From Lachnospiraceae bacterium G11 (GTDB taxonomy: Bacteria > Bacillota > Clostridia > Lachnospirales > Lachnospiraceae), in contig FMWZ01000007.1 in assembly GCA_900103495.1 (NCBI GenBank), forward strand, positions 124,001 to 188,000: a stretch of DNA of 64,000 bases. Direction: 5' to 3'. Positions 39,906-49,490 of the stretch are shown here, in pieces. The stretch's first letter is position 1. Every line of letters begins with the position of its first letter. The position numbers were made by a program, and so were the translations under genes. The notes under the pieces are model-generated. The model was not told the DNA's origin. It ran no database searches and was given only the letters and a program-made list of their open reading frames with translations.

Positions 39906-41170
39906 TATGCTGTTTTCCAGTTGTTGCGTCCGGCTTCCTTAGCCTTATAAAGGGCTGCATCGGCTCTGGAAATTATATCCTTGTAATCTGTATCAGCTAT
40001 GTCAAAATATGTCATTCCAACAGAGGAAGTAATTTTCTGGCTCGCAGGCATTTCCTCCAAAGTGATGGAACGTATGGCATCAAGTATCTTGTCCGCCATG
40101 GCCTGCATCATATCAGGCGACACTTTCTGAAGTACTACTATGAATTCATCGCCACCCCATCTTATTACGGAATCAGTAATTCGAACGCTTTCACGGATGG
40201 CGGTAACAAAGGCTTTCAGAACCTTGTCTCCCACCTCATGACCGTAGTTATCATTAAACTGCTTATAGTAATCAATATCCATCATTAAAAGAAGGGTATC
40301 TCTTTTACCTGACTGGAACTCCTTAAACTCACTTGCAAGCAGGCGTTCACCGTAGGATCTTGAGCTTGCTCCCGTAAGAACATCAACGTTGAGCTTACTC
40401 TCCAGCTCCTTGTTCTTCTTTTCATATGTTCCGATTTGAGTTCTTCTAAAGATAAAGAAGATGACGAAAAGAAGAAGCAGCCAAAGGGAAATTACCGTCG
40501 ACATTATTATTGTCTGATATGAATGAATTCGGGCCTGAGCCTGAAGTCTGTAGTGATCGATATCATCAAGGTTAACGCCCATACATATAATCCAGTCAAA
40601 GGGCTTGTAAAGTTTGGCGTATGTTACCTTCTCGGATACTTCATCCGATTCCAGTTTCTTAAATGCGTAGTTCTGATATATTTCACCGTCGGCTTTTATT
40701 CCCTCAAGTTCAATTTCATAGGCTTTCATGCCCATCTGGTTTACTTCTTCTGTAGAAAGGTAACAGCCCTCTGTGTCAGGCAGGTTAGGATGAATTAAAC
40801 GAATAGCATAATTATCGCCGCCATTATAATCAAGGACCTTTTGAATCCACATATAAGCGCCGTCTAAATGCTCTTCAGTATATATTCTGTTTCGAACGAT
40901 TTGCTGAAGTGAAGATTCAATCTCTTCCTCTGATGCGTCGGGATGCTCTTTAACGTATGCATCCTTCTCATTATCGATATATATGATCATGTTATTAACA
41001 TTCTCATATAGCAGATTCTTTTTGACAGACATTGTGGCATCATAAGCCATAGCGGCACTTATGCCCGTAACAGCACGGGAAGTCACATAAATCATCAACA
41101 CGGATACGAGTAACCCCAATATATCAAAAAGGAGTGCCCGTAAAAAACCATTTGACTTAATGTTTTCCAT
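39905..41170 (-). CDS. Membrane diguanylate cyclase with Cache sensor
   Basis: 421-residue enzyme. A membrane segment (about 10-32), an extracellular Cache domain (MWIQKVLDYNGGDNYAIRLI, then FDWIICMGVNLDDID), a second membrane segment (about 215-240) and a GGDEF domain with DVLTGASSRSYGERL and the intact active site RWGGDEFIVVL. An I-site RxxD is not clear. It should make cyclic di-GMP in response to an extracellular small ligand. The start at 41170 has AAAGGA upstream; TGTTATAAT further upstream is an extended -10. Confidence 0.93.
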   Translation of the reverse strand: MENIKSNGFLRALLFDILGLLVSVLMIYVTSRAVTGISAAMAYDATMSVKKNLLYENVNNMIIYIDNEKDAYVKEHPDASEEEIESSLQQIVRNRIYTEEHLDGAYMWIQKVLDYNGGDNYAIRLIHPNLPDTEGCYLSTEEVNQMGMKAYEIELEGIKADGEIYQNYAFKKLESDEVSEKVTYAKLYKPFDWIICMGVNLDDIDHYRLQAQARIHSYQTIIMSTVISLWLLLLFVIFFIFRRTQIGTYEKKNKELESKLNVDVLTGASSRSYGERLLASEFKEFQSGKRDTLLLMMDIDYYKQFNDNYGHEVGDKVLKAFVTAIRESVRITDSVIRWGGDEFIVVLQKVSPDMMQAMADKILDAIRSITLEEMPASQKITSSVGMTYFDIADTDYKDIISRADAALYKAKEAGRNNWKTA

Positions 41171-41255
41171 CAGAGGATAGTCCTTTCTATACATTACCTA
41201 TAATTATAACACCTATAATAGTCAGCTTACAGCAACCAACAGGTGCGAACTGAAA

Positions 41256-42035
41256 CTATCCAAGAGCCACATCAAGGGCCATCATGATACTGAAACCAAC
41301 AGCGAAGGATATAACACCTATATTGGAATGCTCTCCTTCAGACATTTCAGGAATAAGTTCTTCAACTACCACATAGAGCATTGCACCTGCCGCAAAGGAT
41401 AAAAAGTAAGGCATGGCAGGAACCACGTGTGAAGCCACAAGAACTGTCAAACCACCGAATATGGGTTCAACTGCTCCGGACAGAACTCCAAGCCAGAATG
41501 ATTTGGGTTTGCTCTTACCCTCTGCAAACAAAGGCATTGAGATAATCGCTCCCTCAGGGAAATTCTGAATTGCTATACCAAGGGCCAGAGCCAAAGCCCC
41601 GCCTGCTGTTACCACGGTAGAACCGCTGATTAATCCGGCATATACAACGCCAACTGCCATTCCCTCAGGAATGTTATGAAGGGTAACTGCAAGAACAAGC
41701 ATCGTCATTCTTGCCAATTTGCTCTTGGGACCCTCTGCCTTCTCAGCACTCACATGAAGGTGGGGAATTACGCAATCCAATAAAAGCAGGAACAAAATAC
41801 CACACCAGAATCCGATGAACGCAGGAACAAAAGCAAATCTTCCTCTTGCCTCTTCCTGCTCAATGGCAGGAACAATCAAACTCCATATAGAAGCTGCAAC
41901 CATTACACCTGCAGCAAAACCCGTCAAGGCTCGCTGGACGCTCAGTTTTAAATCTTTTTTAAGGAAAAAAACGCAGGCAGCTCCGGCCGAAGTACCAATA
42001 AACGGGATTAAAAGACCTGTAAGAACAGTACTCAT
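41256..42035 (-). CDS. ZIP-family metal transporter
   Basis: 259-residue membrane protein with about eight segments. A His-containing loop (CVIPHLHVSAEKAEG) and the paired metal-site motifs LHNIPEGMAVG and IQNFPEGAIISMPL, plus VVEELIPEM near the end, are diagnostic of the GufA-type ZIP branch that imports zinc or other divalent metals. ATG 42035 has GGAGAGGAG at good spacing. Its promoter carries a palindrome across the transcription start, which suggests a metal-dependent repressor. Confidence 0.92.
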   Translation of the reverse strand: MSTVLTGLLIPFIGTSAGAACVFFLKKDLKLSVQRALTGFAAGVMVAASIWSLIVPAIEQEEARGRFAFVPAFIGFWCGILFLLLLDCVIPHLHVSAEKAEGPKSKLARMTMLVLAVTLHNIPEGMAVGVVYAGLISGSTVVTAGGALALALGIAIQNFPEGAIISMPLFAEGKSKPKSFWLGVLSGAVEPIFGGLTVLVASHVVPAMPYFLSFAAGAMLYVVVEELIPEMSEGEHSNIGVISFAVGFSIMMALDVALG

Positions 42036-42073
42036 TTGTAACATCTCCTCTCCAAATAAATTGTCACGGCCCT

Positions 42074-42127
42074 TGGTTAGCCATGACTAACTACTTAAAA
42101 TATATTTGTCTGCTTGTAATAATTCAA
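42074..42127 (-). promoter_or_regulatory. ZIP transporter promoter with palindromic operator
   Basis: Minus-strand TTGAAT (42122-42127) and TATATT (42099-42104) are 17 bases apart. The palindrome TGGTTAGCCATGACTAACTA (42074-42093) lies over the expected start of transcription. Its TTAGYCA/TGRCTAA halves recall DtxR/MntR-type sites (TTAGGTTAGGCTAACCTAA class), fitting metal-dependent repression. The regulator is not in this window. Confidence 0.65.
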
Positions 42128-42188
42128 TTAATATTGTTACCAAAATTATAAAGCATTTTCCTGCCTTTAGGGTAAAAATACATAAAAA

Positions 42189-42303
42189 TGTGCAAAATGG
42201 GGCCTGTCCCCAATCTGCACCGTGCAGGTTGGGGACAGGCCCATTTTGCACATTCTGGTATAATAGATATATCGTGCAGGTTGGGGACAGTCCCAAATTG
42301 CAC
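42189..42303. repeat. GGGGACAG palindromic repeats, copies 6 and 7
   Basis: Copy 6 (42189-42252) is a 64-bp inverted repeat starting TGTGCAAAATGGGGCCTG and almost equal to copy 5. Copy 7 (42274-42303) is a short form, GTGCAGGTTGGGGACAG followed by TCCCAAATTGCAC. Between and after them the 22-bp segment CATTYTGGTATAATAGATAT(AT) occurs twice, at 42251-42272 and 42303-42324, one mismatch apart. So a 52-bp unit of repeat plus promoter is duplicated. Confidence 0.92.
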
Positions 42304-42307
42304 ATTT

Positions 42308-42316
42308 TGGTATAAT
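42308..42316 (+). promoter_or_regulatory. Extended -10 promoter abutting the radical SAM start codon
   Basis: TTGGTATAAT holds an extended -10 (TGG-TATAAT at 42311-42316) only 6 bases before the ATG at 42323. Transcription from it would start at or inside the first codon, giving a leaderless message. An identical -10 at 42259-42264 in the duplicated unit would give a leader holding repeat copy 7 instead. Confidence 0.65.
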
Positions 42317-42322
42317 AGATAT

Positions 42323-43246
42323 ATGAGCGATATAAAAAACCAATACGAAAACTGCACATTGTGCCCCAGAAACTGCGGGGTCAACAGAAATGAAACCGTC
42401 GGATACTGCAGGGAGAAGTCCGTTCTTCATGTGGCAAGGGCAGCCCTTCACATGTGGGAGGAACCCTGTATTTCCGGCATATCAGGCTCCGGAACCGTGT
42501 TCTTTTCAGGATGTAACATGGGCTGTGTTTTCTGCCAGAACAAAGCTATCAGCAGAGGTGAAACCGGCAAATATATAGATGAATCCCGCCTTACGGAGAT
42601 TTTCTTTGAACTTGAAAATAAAGGTGCCAACAATATTAACCTTGTCACCGGTGATATATTCATTCCAACCATAATCCCCGCAATAGAGGCAGCAAAGAAA
42701 AGAGGCATTAAGATTCCTTTCCTTCTTAATACCTCGTCATATACAAATATTGAAACCCTTAAAGCCCTTGAAGGCTTAATTGACATCTACCTTCCCGATT
42801 TCAAATACATAAGAGAAGAAGATGCCATAAAATACAGCAACGCACCACACTACCCTGACATAGCCAAAGCCGCCATTGAAGAAATGGTTCGCCAGCAGCC
42901 GGAATGCATATTTAGCGATGAACCCCAGGGAGTGGAGCCACTCCTCAAGAAAGGTGTCATTGTTCGCCACCTTCTTATGCCGGATATGTTAATTCAGGCC
43001 AAGCTAATCGTCCGCTACCTTCATGAGAAATATAAAGATCAAATTTACCTAAGCCTCATGAACCAGTTCACGCCGGATGAATCCTTATCAAAAAGCCATC
43101 CTGAAATAAGCAGGAAGGTCACGGAATCAGAATATAACAGTCTGGTTGACTACGCCGCAAACCTCGGCATCACCAAAGCCTATATCCAGGAAGGTGATAC
43201 TGCAAAGGAAAGCTTTATTCCCCAATTCGATAATACCGGAGTCTAA
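42323..43246 (+). CDS. PflX-like radical SAM protein
   Basis: 307-residue radical SAM enzyme. The N-terminal cysteine cluster NCTLCPRNCGVNR is followed by the AdoMet-binding site SGCNMGCVFCQNKAIS (CxxxCxxC at about residues 64-71) and the barrel strands INLVTGDIF, IPFLLNTSSY and DIYLPDFKY. This order marks the PflX group (COG1313), related to pyruvate-formate-lyase activating enzymes but with unclear target. ATG 42323 was preferred to an upstream frame that merely reads through the repeats. No ribosome site precedes it. Plus strand, single gene. Confidence 0.87.
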   Translation: MSDIKNQYENCTLCPRNCGVNRNETVGYCREKSVLHVARAALHMWEEPCISGISGSGTVFFSGCNMGCVFCQNKAISRGETGKYIDESRLTEIFFELENKGANNINLVTGDIFIPTIIPAIEAAKKRGIKIPFLLNTSSYTNIETLKALEGLIDIYLPDFKYIREEDAIKYSNAPHYPDIAKAAIEEMVRQQPECIFSDEPQGVEPLLKKGVIVRHLLMPDMLIQAKLIVRYLHEKYKDQIYLSLMNQFTPDESLSKSHPEISRKVTESEYNSLVDYAANLGITKAYIQEGDTAKESFIPQFDNTGV

Positions 43247-43270
43247 TGTGCAAAGTGGGTCTGCCCCGGA
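43247..43270. repeat. Degenerate half copy of the GGGGACAG repeat, copy 8
   Basis: TGTGCAAAGTGGGTCTGCCC directly follows the stop codon of the radical SAM gene and matches the outer arm of copies 5 and 6 with several changes; no second arm is present. Another case of placement at a gene 3' end. Confidence 0.65.
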
Positions 43271-43283
43271 TTCTTGCCAATTT

Positions 43284-43673
43284 TTAGCACAGCGCCGGCA
43301 TAAACTTTGCAAACAGGAAGAGTCCATCTTCTCCTGCATGAACCTCATGATGAACCTTCGAAGGCATTACCGAAATAACGCCGGGTTCATAGTTTATCTC
43401 AGCTCCGTCATTTATACACTTTCCAAATCCTGCTATTACTTCGTGTGTTTCCAGCTGAGGATCATGGATATGATCCAGAATACTGCAGTTAGGAGCTATT
43501 CGAACAAGATGATAGCTGTAAGCTCCATCTGTTTCTGCACCTTTCAAAATGTGCTTTAACTCAACACCTTCGAATGTGGGGTGCTTTGACCAGGGAACAT
43601 CATCAAAACTGATTGTCTTCCCGGGAATCTCAAATTTCCCACTGTTAAATGCTTCAAATACTTCTTTTTTCAT
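43284..43673 (-). CDS. Cupin-domain protein
   Basis: 129-residue single-cupin protein. NCSILDHIHDPQLETHEVIAGFGKC gives the first metal motif (H..H....E), and GVISVMPSKVHHEVHAGEDGLFLF the second with its His, so a metal site is likely. Such proteins are isomerases, dioxygenases or binding proteins; no reaction can be chosen. ATG 43673 follows AAAGGA. The AraC regulator gene lies 61 bases upstream on the same strand and may control it. Confidence 0.85.
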   Translation of the reverse strand: MKKEVFEAFNSGKFEIPGKTISFDDVPWSKHPTFEGVELKHILKGAETDGAYSYHLVRIAPNCSILDHIHDPQLETHEVIAGFGKCINDGAEINYEPGVISVMPSKVHHEVHAGEDGLFLFAKFMPALC

Positions 43674-43734
43674 GATATGATCCTTTCTCAAAAACTTGAT
43701 TTCTGACTACGAAATGATCATATCAACTATGCCC

Positions 43735-44340
43735 CTAGTCCGCCTTGGATAAAATTGCGGACTTTATATACTCCTCGGGAGATATGCCTAACTGCTTTCG
43801 AAAAACTCTGTCCATATGACTCTGATCGCAAAATCCCACCATCTGAGCCACATCAATTACCCTGTATCCTTCTCTCAGAAGTTCCTGGGCCTTTCTGATT
43901 CGACATTGCATCTGGAACTTGTGGGGTGTCAGTCCGTTCTCCGACGAGAACTTTCTTATCAGGTGATACGAGCTTATATTCACCCTCTGGGACATATCTG
44001 CAATGCTTAATTCCATTTCCGGGTTACCGATAATTGCATTCTTTATTATATCCAACTCCCTGGAAATATCGCTCTTCCCGGGAATACACGTTGTAACAAG
44101 CGAATAGGTTTGCGATACCGGATTTATGGAATGACAAACATCCGGATAAATGGAAAAGTATTCGCCTTCTTTACATTGCCTGACTTCCTCTCCAATCCTT
44201 ATGTCAATGCATCCCTCCGTCACTATGCCAAAAACATAATGCCCGGTATGCGTGTGAGGCGGGAAGGAAGTCTTAACATTTTCCATGCTCACCACTTCAA
44301 TTCCGGTGGAAACATCCTTTATGTATTCGTATTTATTCAC
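43735..44340 (-). CDS. AraC-family regulator with cupin sensor
   Basis: 201-residue regulator. The N-terminal cupin (FPPHTHTGHYVFGIV, EYFSIYPDVCHSINP) senses a small molecule; the C-terminal pair of HTH motifs is ISSYHLIRKFSSENGLTPHKF and VIDVAQMVGFCDQSHMDRVF followed by GISPEEYI. The sensor is shorter than in classic AraC (total 201 against about 290). Its ATG overlaps the stop of the nucleotidyltransferase gene by 4 bases, so those two are coupled; the cupin gene downstream is a likely target. Confidence 0.92.
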   Translation of the reverse strand: MNKYEYIKDVSTGIEVVSMENVKTSFPPHTHTGHYVFGIVTEGCIDIRIGEEVRQCKEGEYFSIYPDVCHSINPVSQTYSLVTTCIPGKSDISRELDIIKNAIIGNPEMELSIADMSQRVNISSYHLIRKFSSENGLTPHKFQMQCRIRKAQELLREGYRVIDVAQMVGFCDQSHMDRVFRKQLGISPEEYIKSAILSKAD

Positions 44341-44969
44341 AATACCTTCCTTTTTATATCATTCAAATAGCTTACCCATTCCCTTAAGCTGTCTTTGTTT
44401 AATTCCTTTAAGGCCTTCGAATAGATTGCAAAAGCACCCCGGTCATCATTCTTCATCTTCCGCAAAGTCTTCTTGGGTCCAAAGTAGTGAATACCCTTGA
44501 TATCACAATATATTTCAATGCTGTCCACCAAAAGCCAATGCCAACGAAAAAAGCCCTCCTCATCTTCACGAACTGTTCTTGCAAGCATTTTCTCGCACCA
44601 ATCCAGTTCCTGCCTGATTTCTTCATCAGATTTTGAGGGTAGGCTATCAATATAATCATTGATACGTTTCTTTAAGCCTTCGCCGATACCGTTTTTATCA
44701 AGCACGATTTCTCCGTCAAAAATCTGCATAAACTCTTCCGGATCATAGTCTTCCTCAAATGTTTCCACAGGATATACGAAAACATCAAGCACCGTGTTAT
44801 CAACCACAGAAGCGTCATGATATTTGGCGTGGTCCGCTATTACAAGGGCGTCAAAGTCGCTGTTCTCATTAAAACTTCCGTCTCCGAAAGACCCATAGGT
44901 TATTATGGCTTCAGGCTTATAAGTTTCTATCAAGTATTCAGTTATTATTTCCGTTTTGCTTTTACCCAT
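44337..44969 (-). CDS. Nucleotidyltransferase-fold protein (aminoglycoside-adenylyltransferase-like)
   Basis: 210-residue protein. Residues 7-70 form the NTP_transf_2 fold: EAIITYGSFGDGSFNENSDFDALV has the GS...DxD metal-binding motif, and LDVFVYP supplies the third Asp. The C-terminal helical domain (WCEKMLARTVREDEEGFF and following) resembles the kanamycin/streptomycin nucleotidyltransferase C-domain. Substrate unknown. ATG 44969 follows GAGGTGGGT; an in-frame upstream ATG at 45011 lacks a ribosome site. Coupled to the AraC gene by a 4-base overlap. Confidence 0.8.
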   Translation of the reverse strand: MGKSKTEIITEYLIETYKPEAIITYGSFGDGSFNENSDFDALVIADHAKYHDASVVDNTVLDVFVYPVETFEEDYDPEEFMQIFDGEIVLDKNGIGEGLKKRINDYIDSLPSKSDEEIRQELDWCEKMLARTVREDEEGFFRWHWLLVDSIEIYCDIKGIHYFGPKKTLRKMKNDDRGAFAIYSKALKELNKDSLREWVSYLNDIKRKVL

Positions 44970-45045
44970 ACCCACCTCAATTTTCAACTTCCTTATTTTT
45001 GATGCCCCCATTCTTATATTTTAGGGAAAAATGGCATCGGAATTA

Positions 45046-45080
45046 CGAAAAAAGGCGATTCCGATGCCGAAATCGCCTTA
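45046..45080 (-). terminator. Intrinsic terminator after groEL
   Basis: On the minus strand AAGGCGATT pairs with AATCGCCTT and is followed by TTTTCG, 43 bases past the groEL stop. The loop contains CGGCATCGG, part of which is repeated downstream (CCGATGCCATTTTT), so an alternative second hairpin is possible. Confidence 0.85.
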
Positions 45081-45122
45081 AAATCAATTTTCCTAAATGC
45101 AAGAGCAACAAGAAATTGGGAA

Positions 45123-47052
<1,930 letters not shown>

Positions 47053-47099
47053 GATTACTGCCTCCTTTATATGAATATCATATATTGTTTTTCATATTA

Positions 47100-47126
47100 T
47101 TAGCACTCTAACCAAGTGAGTGCCAA
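47100..47126 (-). promoter_or_regulatory. CIRCE operator of groESL
   Basis: TTAGCACTC, nine bases, then GAGTGCCAA, one mismatch from the CIRCE consensus TTAGCACTC-N9-GAGTGCTAA that binds the heat-shock repressor HrcA. On the minus strand TTGGCA and TAATAT flank it at 18 bases, so the operator lies between the promoter hexamers. The hrcA gene is not in this window. Confidence 0.95.
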
Positions 47127-47273
47127 TCAACATATCTTATATTAGTTTTTAAGCCCTTGTAATGCAACCGCCTTTACATCCATACATTCTAATATATACT
47201 CTCATTTTCTTCAAATATCTCTCATTTTCTCCCATTTGCTTCTAGGGTGCGATTTTATAGAAATTTTATAATT

Positions 47274-47299
47274 GAAAAAAGCCCTAATTAAAGGGCTTC
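47274..47299 (-). terminator. Terminator overlapping the Nudix gene stop codon
   Basis: On the minus strand AAGCCCTTTAATTAGGGCTT is followed by TTTTTC; the TAA stop sits in the loop. The stretch 47127-47270 upstream of groES has no gene; it holds two CTCATTTTCT direct repeats and AT-rich DNA. Confidence 0.87.
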
Positions 47300-47854
47300 T
47301 CCAATCTTTTCAAACACTTCTTTTATAAAGGAAAAAGGGACGAATTTGTCATTTGCTTCCATGTCCACAATCTCCTTTGCGGTGGCTGTGGAAGCATCGC
47401 AGGTTTCCCCGGGCTGACACTTTACATCGGACAGCTTAAAGTCCTTTTCAAACAGCCACACATCAGAAAAATAATGATCTCCCTTGTGGGTCATTATGAA
47501 TCTGTAGGGGTCCTTCGAAACATCGAGTCCCGTCTCCTCAAGAACCTCTCTTATCACTCCCGTGTAGGATGTCTCTCCGGCAGTTACGCTTCCTCCCGTA
47601 ACCTCCCAGTATCCCGCAAAGCCCTTCTCAGGCGCTCTCTTGGTGATAAGATACTTTCCCTCTTTGTTTCTGACGAAAGCTGTAACCACCTGATGATACT
47701 CGCCTTCAAGCATGGGATCTGCTCTTCTGTGGGTCTTTCCGGTTAGATTTTTGTTTTCATCCAGAATGTCCCAAAGTTCATCAGGGGAGCTCATTAAGTT
47801 TTTGACATAATCATTGTAGTGGCCGTCATCCGGTCCAAAATCATATTTCTCCAT
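47288..47854 (-). CDS. Nudix hydrolase (Idi/NUDT-like)
   Basis: 188-residue Nudix protein. EVTGGSVTAGETSYTGVIREVLEETGLD is the complete Nudix box with metal-binding glutamates. The N-terminal LWDILDENKNLTGKTHRRADPM resembles the isopentenyl-diphosphate isomerase-like Nudix group often found in Firmicutes, though the isomerase Cys/His motif is not evident. A nucleotide or diphosphate hydrolase is expected; substrate unknown. It ends in a terminator built around its stop codon and lies 24 bases downstream of the GGDEF-like gene. Confidence 0.88.
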   Translation of the reverse strand: MEKYDFGPDDGHYNDYVKNLMSSPDELWDILDENKNLTGKTHRRADPMLEGEYHQVVTAFVRNKEGKYLITKRAPEKGFAGYWEVTGGSVTAGETSYTGVIREVLEETGLDVSKDPYRFIMTHKGDHYFSDVWLFEKDFKLSDVKCQPGETCDASTATAKEIVDMEANDKFVPFSFIKEVFEKIGEAL

Positions 47855-47867
47855 ATATTTCCTTCCT

Positions 47868-47893
47868 GAAAAAGGGCCCTATTTAAGGCCCTT
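47868..47893 (-). terminator. Terminator overlapping the GGDEF-like gene stop codon
   Basis: On the minus strand AAAAGGGCC, TTAAATA, GGCCCTTTTT: a GC-rich stem with the TAA in its loop and a T-run. It lies directly before the Nudix gene ATG at 47854, so it could also act as an attenuator for that gene. Confidence 0.87.
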
Positions 47894-48790
47894 TTCCAAC
47901 TTCTCCCTGTAGCCGGGAGCATTCTTCATATCCAATTTATTAATGAACATTTCGTATTCCGCTTCAGAGATCTTCTCGCTGATGGTCTCCTCCACGTTCT
48001 CCTTGAAAGCAACACCAAATGCTATGGAAGGAGTAAGAATGCTGTCCTCAAATTTATCTGCCAGGTTACGAACAGTGGTTACATACTGCTCAGCCTCCAA
48101 AGGTTCAGGCATAGGTATAACGATGTTAAAAACGTCGCCATCGCATCTTCCGATTACATATTCAGGCTTTGCTGCCTCCAGAAGAAAATCTGCAACAATC
48201 TTAATCAGTCTGTCGCTTTCATCGTCTCCGAAGTGGTCATAGTAGAACTTGCAGTCATTGATATTTGCCTGAACTACCGCAACAGGAGCGATTCCTGCTC
48301 TGTCTATAACCTTAATCCTGGATTCGAAATAAGCCTTGGTGAAGGTACCTGTAAGAACATCCAGTTTATCTCTGTCCTCTTCCCTTACACTCTCAACTCT
48401 TAGCCTGTGCTCCAGCTCGCCTTTATAAGATGAAAGCTCCTTGGCAAGAAAACTCTTCTCGCCCCAGTTCTCCATCAGCGTAACCAGATTGTTTATTGCA
48501 GGAATGCTCTCTTCCACATCTCTGTCCATGTGAAGATGGGCCATAGTACGGTTCCTGAAACGAACCCTTATACCCGGAACTTCCTCAGGATCTATGAAGT
48601 CCATGTCCCAGTCACCTACTTTAAGAGTACACTCTCCATGTCTCTCAGTAAGAAACAGACCCACGTTATATCTGTTGTAGATATCACGCATCATGAACTC
48701 GATTACAGAAAGATCGTACAAATCCTTGAGGTGGTAACCCCTTATTGACTCCTTAATCTTGGCGTCAAAACTGTAGTTTCCGTAGCTCAT
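47879..48790 (-). CDS. GGDEF-fold protein with degenerate active site
   Basis: 303-residue soluble protein. The C-terminal half keeps the fold of diguanylate cyclases: DVLTGTFTKAYFESRI, ANINDCKFYYDHFGDDESDRLIKIVADFL, and YVIGRCDGDVFNIVIP, where GG(D/E)EF has become CDGDVF. The other metal-binding position (NINDCK for DiDxFK) is also altered. It is therefore probably inactive and may bind cyclic di-GMP, GTP or a partner. The N-terminal 130 residues (LSVIEFMMRDIYNRYNVG, then a PAS/GAF-like strand pattern) may be a sensor domain. No membrane segment. Confidence 0.78.
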   Translation of the reverse strand: MSYGNYSFDAKIKESIRGYHLKDLYDLSVIEFMMRDIYNRYNVGLFLTERHGECTLKVGDWDMDFIDPEEVPGIRVRFRNRTMAHLHMDRDVEESIPAINNLVTLMENWGEKSFLAKELSSYKGELEHRLRVESVREEDRDKLDVLTGTFTKAYFESRIKVIDRAGIAPVAVVQANINDCKFYYDHFGDDESDRLIKIVADFLLEAAKPEYVIGRCDGDVFNIVIPMPEPLEAEQYVTTVRNLADKFEDSILTPSIAFGVAFKENVEETISEKISEAEYEMFINKLDMKNAPGYREKLEKGLK

Positions 48791-48834
48791 TATTGTAATC
48801 CCCCGATTAAAAATATAGGTCTATTGTATCATTC

Positions 48835-49479
48835 CTAGGCCCAATTTACAACCACAAGAGCAGTTCCGGAATCCACCGCAATTTCTGACTGAACCCCAAT
48901 AAATTCGTTACTTACCCCAAGGGGAAAACCGTAGGTAAGCTCAGCTTTTTCCAAAGTGTACTTAAGGCCCTTCTCCGTTACTCCCTTAATGACAGGGTCA
49001 AGGGCAAACAAAGAAACATAGCCTTCCATGGTTTCCTTAAAGGACACCGACTCGTTTCTCATAACGAAGGTCATGCCTTCGCCTTCCATGATGTATCCCT
49101 TAAGATCTCTGTCCTTTAAATAAATGAGACTTTGAATATTTGCAATGGTATGCTCCAGCCTTCCGCCGCCGCAGCCGTACATATAAAAGGTCTCAAAACC
49201 CTTCTCTATTCCTATCTTAAGAGCTGCCATGGTGTCGGTGTCATCCTTCATGGTGTTAAGGCGAACCACTTTTTCGGGGTTATTCTTTTCAATCTCCGCC
49301 AAAGCTCCCACAAAAGAATCGGTAATGGAGTCAAAGTCCCCGACGATTAAATCAGGCTCCACTCCCAGACTTTCACAGTACATTAATCCACCGTCAACGG
49401 CAATAACGAAATCACCCTCAGATATGGGGATACTTCCCACCGTCAAATCACCGGCACAAACCAAAATACACTTACTCAT
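48835..49479 (-). CDS. thiN: Thiamine pyrophosphokinase
   Basis: 214-residue enzyme converting thiamine and ATP to thiamine diphosphate. DFVIAVDGGLMYCESLGVEPDLIVGDFDSI carries the catalytic DGG and GDFDS motifs; MKDDTDTMAAL and GCGGGRLEHTIANIQSL complete the active site, and FPLGVSNEF marks the C-terminal thiamine-binding domain. Normal length. It begins 11 bases after the propeller-lipoprotein gene, so it may share that transcript. Cofactor enzyme expected to be essential when thiamine is taken up. Confidence 0.95.
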   Translation of the reverse strand: MSKCILVCAGDLTVGSIPISEGDFVIAVDGGLMYCESLGVEPDLIVGDFDSITDSFVGALAEIEKNNPEKVVRLNTMKDDTDTMAALKIGIEKGFETFYMYGCGGGRLEHTIANIQSLIYLKDRDLKGYIMEGEGMTFVMRNESVSFKETMEGYVSLFALDPVIKGVTEKGLKYTLEKAELTYGFPLGVSNEFIGVQSEIAVDSGTALVVVNWA

Positions 49480-49490
49480 TAGTCCTCCAA

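Noticed and set aside
42188-42322. In-frame extension of the radical SAM gene upstream to 42188
   Set aside because: The 45 extra codons only translate the palindromic repeats, and the conserved N-terminus begins at 42323.
20637-43270. The repeated palindromes as a CRISPR array
   Set aside because: Copies are kilobases apart, are themselves palindromic, lack regular spacers, and no cas genes are present.
47127-47270. A riboswitch or small RNA upstream of groES
   Set aside because: Only AT-rich sequence and two short CTCATTTTCT repeats are visible; no conserved riboswitch core was recognised.
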